DNA from: Antrihabitans stalagmiti
GTDB lineage: Bacteria > Actinomycetota > Actinomycetes > Mycobacteriales > Mycobacteriaceae
Length of the DNA stretch: 64,000 bases
Reading direction: 5' to 3'
NCBI RefSeq assembly: GCF_016482825.1
Contig: NZ_JAEMNV010000004.1
Span: 461,655 to 525,654, forward strand
The position numbers and the translations under genes were made by a program. The notes beneath the pieces were generated by a model that saw only the letters and a program-made list of their open reading frames with translations, was not told the origin of the DNA and made no database searches. Positions 47,256-53,832 of the stretch are shown piece after piece. Every line of letters starts with the position of its first letter. The stretch's first letter is position 1.

Positions 47256-47660
47256 ATGAGCTACCCATCGGGCGATCCGAACAAGCCGTACGACCCCAAT
47301 TTTCCTTCGGGTGCTGAGCCGTACCCGAGTCAGCCGTACGGCGACCAGTCCTACGGCGCGCCCGGCTACCAGGCGCAGCCGTACGGTCAGGGATACGGCA
47401 TCCCGCAGGATCATCCGCAGTCGACGGTCATCCTGATCCTTGGGATTCTCGGCATCGTGCTGTGTGCGATCTGTGCGCCGTTCGCCTGGATCATGGGCAA
47501 GAAGGCGCTCAAGGAGATCGACGCCTCCGGTGGTGCAATCGGTGGTCGCGGTCAGGTGATGGCGGGTTACATCATGGGCATCATCGGCACGGCACTCATC
47601 GCGATCGGTCTGTTGGTCGCGATCGGCATCATCCTGCTCGCAGTTCTTTCTTCGACCTAG
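47256..47660 (+). CDS. DUF4190 small membrane protein
   Basis: 134 residues. A Pro/Tyr/Gly-rich N-terminal half with PYGQGYG-like repeats (about 1-50) precedes two helices (about 56-78, 105-130) with a conserved GKKALKEIDASGG loop between. DUF4190 proteins are small membrane proteins of unknown role in Gram-positive bacteria. No ribosome site is present; GACTAT six bases before the ATG may serve as a -10. Confidence 0.8.
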   Translation: MSYPSGDPNKPYDPNFPSGAEPYPSQPYGDQSYGAPGYQAQPYGQGYGIPQDHPQSTVILILGILGIVLCAICAPFAWIMGKKALKEIDASGGAIGGRGQVMAGYIMGIIGTALIAIGLLVAIGIILLAVLSST

Positions 47661-47667
47661 GCCTTCG

Positions 47668-47715
47668 GCTCGTGAGTCTTTTCGGAGGGCGGGCCCTCCG
47701 AAAAGACTCACGAGC
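47668..47715. terminator. Terminator between convergent genes; copy B of a palindromic repeat
   Basis: A perfect 23-bp palindrome (47668-47690 with 47693-47715) with a two-base loop. Its first 21 bases match the arm of the clpC terminator (16655-16676) except at two positions. It lies between the DUF4190 gene and an acyl-CoA dehydrogenase on the other strand. Confidence 0.8.
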
Positions 47716-47726
47716 GGCGTAGCCGC

Positions 47727-48896
47727 CTAACGCAGGATCTGGCGGCCGATTGCGTATTTGTGCACTTCGGTCGGTCCGTCGTAGAGGCGGAACGCACGCA
47801 TGTCACGGAAGATCATTTCGACGACCGTCTCGTCGCTGATACCGATGCCGCCGAGTACCTGCACACAGCGGTCGGCGACCTTGAACAGTTCTTCGGACAC
47901 GTAGGCTTTCGCGATCGAACTTTCGTGGCGGCCTTTGGCGCCGCTGTCCATCAGCCAGCAGGCGTGCCAGATCGTCAGACGGCATTGGTGCAGCGCAATC
48001 TCGTTGTCCGCCAACATGAACGACACGCCCTGGTGCTCGCCGATCGGCTTGCCGAACGCCGTGCGGGTCTTCGCGTGAGCGATGGCGATGCTTTGGGCAC
48101 GTTCGGCAGCACCGAGCCAGCGCATGCAGTGGGTCAGACGTGCTGGCGCCAGACGCAATTGGGCGTATCTGAAGGCCTGCCCCGATTCGCCGAGCAGCGC
48201 ATTCTTCGGCAGGGTCAGGTCGCGGAACTCGACGACCGCATGGCCTTCGACATAGTTGCGGTCCATGGTGTTCATGATTCGTTCGATGACGATGCCCGCC
48301 TGGTCCCCGTCGGTGAGGAACAAGGTCGGCCCACTCGGCAGGTGCGGGTTGTCCTCCAGGTTGGCCATGATGATCCAGGTCTTCGCCCCCCGCGCGCCCG
48401 TGATGAGCCATTTGCGACCGTTGACGACGAAGTTTTCGCCGTCGAACGTCGCCGAGGTCTGCAGCTGGCCTGGATCGGAGCCGGCGCCACCAGGTTCGGT
48501 CATCGCGAAAGCGGAACGTTGGTGGCCTGCGATCATCGGCGCCAGATAGGTTGCGGCCTGTTCGGGTGTGGTGATCTTGCCGAGCAGGAACATGTTGCCC
48601 TCGTCGGGGGCGGCGCAGTTCATCGCGATCGGCCCGAGAGTCGACCAGCCTGCCGCCTCGTACAGAACGGCCTGCTCGACGTGCGACAGTCCCCAGCCGC
48701 CGTCGGCTCGAGCTGCCTGGATGGTGAGAAGCCCTGCGCTGCGGGCGAGTTCGACGAGTTCGTTGCGCAATTCGTCGGTCGGTCCGTGCTGGGTGAGGCG
48801 GGGATCGCGTTCGTACGGAACGATCTGCTGCTCGACGAATCGGCGGATCCGGTCTCGCTTGGCGGCGAGGTCGTCGGAAATTGCGAAGTCGATCAT
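47727..48896 (-). CDS. Acyl-CoA dehydrogenase family protein
   Basis: 389 residues, single ACAD fold using FAD. FAMTEPGGAGSDPGQLQT is the flavin-contacting loop (about 133-150), with HAKTRTAFGKPIGEHQ and VQVLGGIG motifs, and LYDGPTEVHKYAIGR near the C-terminus. The usual catalytic Glu in the last motif appears as GPTEVH. Acts on a CoA thioester, feeding electrons to ETF. No obvious pathway neighbours; the next genes concern cell-surface and zinc functions. Confidence 0.88.
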   Translation of the reverse strand: MIDFAISDDLAAKRDRIRRFVEQQIVPYERDPRLTQHGPTDELRNELVELARSAGLLTIQAARADGGWGLSHVEQAVLYEAAGWSTLGPIAMNCAAPDEGNMFLLGKITTPEQAATYLAPMIAGHQRSAFAMTEPGGAGSDPGQLQTSATFDGENFVVNGRKWLITGARGAKTWIIMANLEDNPHLPSGPTLFLTDGDQAGIVIERIMNTMDRNYVEGHAVVEFRDLTLPKNALLGESGQAFRYAQLRLAPARLTHCMRWLGAAERAQSIAIAHAKTRTAFGKPIGEHQGVSFMLADNEIALHQCRLTIWHACWLMDSGAKGRHESSIAKAYVSEELFKVADRCVQVLGGIGISDETVVEMIFRDMRAFRLYDGPTEVHKYAIGRQILR

Positions 48897-48980
48897 CGGT
48901 GTGCGCCTCTCGTCAGCTCCATTGCCGCGATAAGTTAACCATGATTCGCACTACGAGACCGGATTTGAGGAAGGTCGAAA

Positions 48981-49700
48981 CTAGGGCTTGTGGGTATCGG
49001 TCGAGAACGCGTCCGCGACGTCGGCGGTCTGTATGTCACCTGGTCCGAACGTGGTTGCTGCGACGACGAAGCCAGGTCCGACCGAGGCCGACGCCACCAT
49101 CGGCGAACCCATGTCGGACCAGCCCCACTTGCTACCCGTGACGGCCGGAACTGTCGAGGTTCCCCAGTCCTGGATCGTGCCGTCGCTTGCGACGCGATCC
49201 GCCGTTGCCATCAAGGGGAATATGGGCGACCCGCGATCGGATCTCAGTTTGGCTCGCAGGAAGTTGGCAACGTCGTCCGTAGTCGTGTACGAGGTACCCC
49301 AATCGGGTCCGGCTGTGGTGTCGGTGAGTCGGAACTCGGCCGCGGTCGCGTCGATGGCGGTGGGATATTTGCTCTCGAGCTGCGATGCCGAGAAGTCGTC
49401 GGAGTAGCGAATCATTTGTTCGACCAGATCGAGATCAGTGATCGAGCGATCGCCATGGCGTAGTGCGTAGTCGGCGATGTACAGCTTGACCATCGACAAT
49501 GCCGGTCGGGGTTCGCTCGCGTTGGGAGTCCGAGTGATCGAGCCGGTCCGCAGATCGATGACCGTGATGGCAGTTCGATCCGGTACCCGGGTGAGGTTGT
49601 CCGACGCCGCGGGGGTCGCCGAGGCGAACGCAGGAAGTAGCACGGCAAGCGACGCACCCAGAGCCAACGCGGCGGCGGGGAGGGTTGTTCTCGTATCCAT
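48981..49700 (-). CDS. Secreted serine hydrolase-like protein with SxxK motif
   Basis: 239 residues from ATG 49700 with AGAGG upstream. Signal peptide about 1-30 (ALALGASLAVLLPAFASATP). SMVK near 69 is the SxxK nucleophile motif of beta-lactamases and penicillin-binding proteins. YSDDFSAS (SDN-like) and TGSKWGWSD (KTG-like) follow in the right order. The protein is shorter than class A beta-lactamases, lacks a clear Glu166 and Omega loop, and is more likely a cell-wall or ester hydrolase than a resistance enzyme. Role unproven. Confidence 0.6.
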   Translation of the reverse strand: MDTRTTLPAAALALGASLAVLLPAFASATPAASDNLTRVPDRTAITVIDLRTGSITRTPNASEPRPALSMVKLYIADYALRHGDRSITDLDLVEQMIRYSDDFSASQLESKYPTAIDATAAEFRLTDTTAGPDWGTSYTTTDDVANFLRAKLRSDRGSPIFPLMATADRVASDGTIQDWGTSTVPAVTGSKWGWSDMGSPMVASASVGPGFVVAATTFGPGDIQTADVADAFSTDTHKP

Positions 49701-49792
49701 CGCTCGTACCTCTCGTGACCCCGACTTCGATCATGACCGAAATTCCCCAATCGCGCAGCGCGAAACCGTGGAAGTTGCTCTGAGCAGCGAGT

Positions 49793-50677
49793 TCAGGCGG
49801 CGATGGGGACTTTGCGGCCCGCGTTGCGGTCGCGACGAGAACCGATGATTCGGCACACGACATAGATGAGGAACGAGATCGTGGTGACGAATGTCGATAC
49901 CGGGACACCCGGTGCCAGCGAAAGGAGGATGCCGCCGACAGCTGCTGTCAGCGCGAACGCGCACGACAGGTAGGTCGCACGCAAGGGGTTCGCGGTGATT
50001 CGCGCGGCAGCGGCCGCCGGGGTGATGAGCAACGACAGAACCAGTAGGGCGCCGACGATCTGCACGCCGAGCGCGGCGGTGATACCGACCAGCACCGCGA
50101 ACACGATCGACAGTGCGCGGACCGGCACGCCGCGGGCGAGCGCCACCTCGGGGTCGGTACTTGCAAACAGCAGCGGTCGGTAGACGACGGCGAGCACGCC
50201 GAGAACGAGGACAGCACAGATGAGCATCAGGGTGAGGCCGGTGTTACCGACTCCGACGATCTGGCCGACCAGCAGGGAGAAGCTTGTTCCTGTCCTGCCC
50301 GGGTAGAGCCACATCAACAGCACCGACAGCCCGAGGCCGAACGACATGATGACGCCGATGACCGAATCACGTTCGCGTGCTTTGGTTCCGAGGATTCCGA
50401 ACAATATCGCCGCAATGACCGATCCTGCGATTGCGCCGAGTCCGACGCTGACGCCGGCGAGCAATGCGGCCGCCGCGCCGGTCAGCGAGAGTTCGCTGGT
50501 GCCATGTACAGCGAACGACATCTGCCTGCTGATGATGAGCGGCCCGATCATGCCCGCTAGCAGGCCGAGGATGAAGGCAGCGAGCAGAGCCTGTTGGACG
50601 AAGTCGTACGACAGGAGATTTGCGGTGATCGAAAAGTCGAACATTTTCGAAAACACTTCGGCCAGTTTGTCGTTCAC
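49793..50677 (-). CDS. Metal (zinc) ABC transporter permease
   Basis: 294 residues with about eight membrane helices (ABC-3 family, ZnuB/MntB type). Start GTG 50677 overlaps the ATPase stop (GTGA). No other domain. Together with the two upstream genes it forms an importer whose binding protein has a zinc-type His loop, so zinc is the likely substrate. Manganese cannot be excluded. Confidence 0.9.
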   Translation of the reverse strand: MNDKLAEVFSKMFDFSITANLLSYDFVQQALLAAFILGLLAGMIGPLIISRQMSFAVHGTSELSLTGAAAALLAGVSVGLGAIAGSVIAAILFGILGTKARERDSVIGVIMSFGLGLSVLLMWLYPGRTGTSFSLLVGQIVGVGNTGLTLMLICAVLVLGVLAVVYRPLLFASTDPEVALARGVPVRALSIVFAVLVGITAALGVQIVGALLVLSLLITPAAAAARITANPLRATYLSCAFALTAAVGGILLSLAPGVPVSTFVTTISFLIYVVCRIIGSRRDRNAGRKVPIAA

Positions 50678-51579
50678 GAGTGGTCCTCGTCGACGTGGTG
50701 TTTGCCTGCGGACCCGAGGGCGTCGAGCGCGTCACCGGTTCCAACGACGACGAGCCGACCGCGAACCTTCAGCACGTCGACGTCGGTGTTGTACAACTCC
50801 GACAGCACAGCAGAGGTCATCACTTCGTCCGGTGGTCCGATTCGGAACTGGCCGTCGACGAGGTAGAGCACCCGATCGACAAGCGGCAGAATGGGATTGA
50901 TCTCGTGTGTCACGAAAAGTACTGCGGTGCGGTGAATTCGGCGGCGACGATCGATCAGTTCGGACACCAGGCGCTGGTTGGCGAGGTCGAGGCTGAGCAA
51001 TGGCTCGTCACACAACAGCACCTTCGGATCGCCGACCAGTGCCTGGGCGACGCGGAGGCGTTGCTGTTCGCCACCGGAAAGGGTTCCGAGCGGTGCGTAG
51101 GCGAAGGCCTGTGCACCGACCTCGGCAATCGCTTGCTCGACGATGCGTCGACGCTCACGGCGGCGCCGCAGTCCGGTACCCCAGCGATGACCGTCGACAC
51201 CGAGACCGACCAGGTCGACACCGCGCAGTGGCAGGCCCTCGTCGATCGACTTCTGCTGTGGGATGTAGCCGACCGCCGAATTTCCGGTCCGGGCAGGCAC
51301 GCCCGCGACGTCTGCCGTCCCCGCAGACAAAGCCAACTGGCCGAGCAGAACTTTCAACAGTGACGTCTTGCCTGACCCGTTCGGTCCGAGCACCGCAACG
51401 AATTCGCCTGCCTGGACCGCAAGATCCAGTTGGTCCCACAGCGTGCGTTCACCGAACGCCAACCGTGCACCCGCGAGAGCTATCGCGGGTGCACGGTTGG
51501 CGGTGAGCGCTGAATCGGGCTGTGACACAGGCTGGTCGGCTTCGTGGTCGGCCGCGACGGCGCTTGCGGCAAGGGTCAA
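50674..51579 (-). CDS. Metal (zinc) ABC transporter ATP-binding protein
   Basis: About 301 residues from TTG 51579, which overlaps the binding-protein stop (TTGA). Walker A GPNGSGKT near 68, signature LSGGEQQR near 170, Walker B VLLCDEP near 190, and the H-loop in FVTHEINP. Longer starts further upstream would overlap the binding protein. The C-terminal tail after the ABC domain is longer than normal and ends in His/Asp-rich GKHHVDEDHS. Confidence 0.9.
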   Translation of the reverse strand: MTLAASAVAADHEADQPVSQPDSALTANRAPAIALAGARLAFGERTLWDQLDLAVQAGEFVAVLGPNGSGKTSLLKVLLGQLALSAGTADVAGVPARTGNSAVGYIPQQKSIDEGLPLRGVDLVGLGVDGHRWGTGLRRRRERRRIVEQAIAEVGAQAFAYAPLGTLSGGEQQRLRVAQALVGDPKVLLCDEPLLSLDLANQRLVSELIDRRRRIHRTAVLFVTHEINPILPLVDRVLYLVDGQFRIGPPDEVMTSAVLSELYNTDVDVLKVRGRLVVVGTGDALDALGSAGKHHVDEDHS

Positions 51580-52556
51580 TTGAGCGCCTCGGCGAGTGCT
51601 TCGGCGTTGCGGGTCTGCCATTGAATGTAGTCGAGCCCATCGGGCAGAGTCTCGGTGACCTCGACGATCCGGATGCCCGCGCTCTCGGCATTGGCCCGCA
51701 TGTCCTGGGTCACTTTGTCTTCGGTCTGAATGTTGTAGACCAGCGCATCGACCTTCTTGCCGACGAGCAGGTCCCGTGTCGCCGCGACTGCACTCGGCGA
51801 GGGGTCGGAACCTTCTTCGATGGCACTCTCGAACTCTTCGGGGGTCAGGTCTTCGACGCCGGCTGCTTCGAGCAGGTAGTGCGCTATCGGCTCGGTCTGT
51901 GCGACAGGCGCTTTCGGGTGATCGACGGCGATCTTGGCGGTGATATCCGAGATTGCGTGCAGCTTGGTGTCGAACGCATCGACGCGATCCGTGTAGTTCT
52001 GCGCGTTGTCCGGGTCGAGTTTGCTCAGTTCGTCGGCGATCTTGTGAGCGACGGCGTCGACGGTCGGTATGTCGTACCAGACGTGCTCGTTGACGGCGCC
52101 GTGGTTGTGGCCCTCGTGGCCCTCGCTGTCATGGTCGTCTCCCGCGCCAGCGTGGTTGTGTGCGTCGCCTTCGCTGTCGGAATGACCGGCACCGAGCAGT
52201 TCGTAGGCGTCGACAACCGGCTTGTCCTTCGCCGATCCGAGAATTTTTTCTATGAACTCGTCGTAGCCGCCGCCGTTGAACACGACGAGGTCGGCATCGG
52301 TGACCGCTGCGGCGTCGCTCGGGCTCGACTCGTAGGAGTGGGGATCGGCGCTCGGATCCTGGATCACCGAGGTCACGTTCGCGTCGTCGCCTGCGACGGC
52401 GGCGGCGACGCTGCCCCACACGTTCGTCGAGGCAACGATCGTCGGCTTGCCGTTCGAGGTCGCGTCGTCGGAACTGCAGGCACTGAGGGTCGCCGCCGAG
52501 GCGATGGCGAAGCCGACCGCTGCGATGGCAGTCCTGGATGCGCGGGATCGAGACAC
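51576..52556 (-). CDS. Zinc-binding lipoprotein of ABC transporter (ZnuA-like)
   Basis: 326 residues from GTG 52556 with CAGGAG upstream. Lipobox LSAC (Cys near 27). A His/Asp-rich loop (GHSDSEGDAHNHAGAG...DSEGHEGHNHG, about 124-153) is the mark of zinc-type cluster A-I binding proteins. Metal ligand candidates are HSYESSPSD, NEHVWYD and HYLLEA. First gene of the operon, behind a Zur-like palindrome at 52580-52600. Confidence 0.9.
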   Translation of the reverse strand: MSRSRASRTAIAAVGFAIASAATLSACSSDDATSNGKPTIVASTNVWGSVAAAVAGDDANVTSVIQDPSADPHSYESSPSDAAAVTDADLVVFNGGGYDEFIEKILGSAKDKPVVDAYELLGAGHSDSEGDAHNHAGAGDDHDSEGHEGHNHGAVNEHVWYDIPTVDAVAHKIADELSKLDPDNAQNYTDRVDAFDTKLHAISDITAKIAVDHPKAPVAQTEPIAHYLLEAAGVEDLTPEEFESAIEEGSDPSPSAVAATRDLLVGKKVDALVYNIQTEDKVTQDMRANAESAGIRIVEVTETLPDGLDYIQWQTRNAEALAEALN

Positions 52557-52579
52557 GGGTCGCTCCTGAATTCGAACGT

Positions 52580-52600
52580 TAATGGAAATCGTTACCGTTA
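52580..52600. promoter_or_regulatory. Zur-like operator upstream of the zinc transporter
   Basis: An imperfect palindrome with TAA ends and GG-AA / TT-CC inner arms (TAATGGAAATCG...TTA) lies 24 bases upstream of the binding-protein start. The AAT(G)AAAATC-like shape agrees with actinobacterial Zur boxes in outline, and the location fits. Other metalloregulators (MntR) are possible. Confidence 0.45.
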
Positions 52601-52669
52601 CAGATTAGCGGTCGATTTCCCCTATTGCGTAACTCGCATATGACCCGTACGGGAGCCGCGACACCGAAA

Positions 52670-52698
52670 CGGCCCGACTCGGAAACCGAGTCGGGCCG
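52670..52698 (-). terminator. Terminator after the glycine-rich secreted protein gene
   Basis: Perfect 13-bp stem CGGCCCGACTCGG / CCGAGTCGGGCCG with loop AAA, 19 bases beyond the stop on the minus strand, followed by GTTTCG on that strand. Confidence 0.8.
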
Positions 52699-52716
52699 CG
52701 TCGAGCTTGTGGAGAA

Positions 52717-53448
52717 CTACTTCTTGGGCTCCGCAGGCGGAGTGAACGGTGCATTGATCGTGGAGAAGTACTGAATCGCTGCGCCGATCGCGACCGGCGC
52801 TCCGACGAAGATCGCTCCTCCGAGGGCGCCGACGGGTGCCAGTACGAGTGCGCCCGCGACACAGCCGGCGAGCGGACCGAAGACGGCGGTCAGCACGGCA
52901 GTCGGAGCGGCAACCGCGCCGCCGACGATGCAGCCCGCGGCTCCACCGATCACGGCGCCCGAGATGGCGCCGATGCCGGTGCCGAGAGTGATCGTCTGCG
53001 TGAGGCGGGTCCAGGCAGCAACTTCACGCTCGTACGGCGTCTTCCACGGTGCCTGGTTTTCGAACGGCAGCGCGACGGGCTTGTAGTAGGCGCGGGCCGG
53101 GTCGGTCGACGGCGTCAGCGTTGCTGTGTTGCCATCGATGGACGCATCGATCGGGAAGGCGATGTCGTCGATGCTGTATTCGAGCGGAACGCCGGCAAGG
53201 GTCTGGCCGGAATTCGACCGGATTTCGAACTTGCCGTCAGCGACGATCAGCTTGCCTGCGTTGTCGATCGTGATGACAGCCGAGGCACCGTTCTGGTACG
53301 CCGTGTAGTTGACGCTCGGTGCGATGTCGATGCTGAGAGGAGCCTCTTGTCCAGGCTCGGGCGCCGGTGCCGCGTATGCGGTGCCTGCGGAGATTCCCGT
53401 CGCGGCAATCACGAGTGCCGACGCAGCGGCATATTTGCGGATCTTCAT
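52717..53448 (-). CDS. Secreted protein with glycine-rich hydrophobic C-terminus (hypothetical)
   Basis: 243 residues from ATG 53448 with AAAGGA upstream. Signal peptide about 1-27 (ASALVIAATGISAGTAYA). A beta-rich region (35-115) precedes a long Gly/Ala-rich hydrophobic stretch with GxxxG patterns (about 150-225; AISGAVIGGAAGCIVGGAV, LAPVGALGGAIFVGAPVAIG). Such glycine-zipper segments occur in membrane-inserting or pore-like proteins. Family not recognised. Alone between two terminators. Confidence 0.65.
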   Translation of the reverse strand: MKIRKYAAASALVIAATGISAGTAYAAPAPEPGQEAPLSIDIAPSVNYTAYQNGASAVITIDNAGKLIVADGKFEIRSNSGQTLAGVPLEYSIDDIAFPIDASIDGNTATLTPSTDPARAYYKPVALPFENQAPWKTPYEREVAAWTRLTQTITLGTGIGAISGAVIGGAAGCIVGGAVAAPTAVLTAVFGPLAGCVAGALVLAPVGALGGAIFVGAPVAIGAAIQYFSTINAPFTPPAEPKK

Positions 53449-53832
53449 TCTCGGTCCTTTATGTGTTCACGGTCTGTCTCGTCCGGTTGGTCCGAGCTGA
53501 AAAACATTGCCATGGAATATCTTTGGCTGAGCTGGCGATGTCTTCTCCGTTCGGAGCGAAACCGTATGTCACCTGAGAACGAGCTGAGAACAGTTAAAAT
53601 CAGCGCTGAACGGAATGTGTCGGTTGAACAAACAAACGGTAACTTTCACATAAACACGGCTGATCAGGGCCTTTGCTGGGGATCCGCCGCTAAGGCGAGA
53701 TGCACTGCTGTGGCGCAGCTCTCACCGGGAATCTTCGCGACGTCGCCAACAAATTGCCGACCTCACACGCCTGATCAGGCATGTGAAGTCGGCAATCGGT
53801 GAGCGACGTGGTCGAACGGGGTGGGCCGAAAC
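53449..53832. other. 384-bp intergenic region, AT-richer
   Basis: Contains the promoter of the secreted protein gene at one end and a terminator hairpin (53754-53795) at the other. In between is a stretch with several A/T-rich runs and two CTGAGAAC-type repeats (53573-53593), but no supported gene. Confidence 0.45.
53754..53795 (-). terminator. Terminator after the OtsB-GH15 gene
   Basis: Arms TTGCCGAC-TCACA-GCC (53754-53771) and GGC-TGTGA-GTCGGCAA (53778-53795) with two mismatches and a TGATCA loop. On the minus strand it is followed by TTTGTT, 37 bases past the stop codon. Confidence 0.75.

Noticed and set aside
47760-48938. Open frame of 392 codons opposite the acyl-CoA dehydrogenase
   Set aside because: The sense-strand protein has intact ACAD motifs; the antisense product resembles nothing.
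52670-52698. Resemblance of this terminator to the lsr2 terminator (both rich in CGGGCC and GAGTCG)
   Set aside because: The order of the shared blocks differs and the length is short; this is likely GC-rich chance, unlike the clpC/DUF4190 pair.
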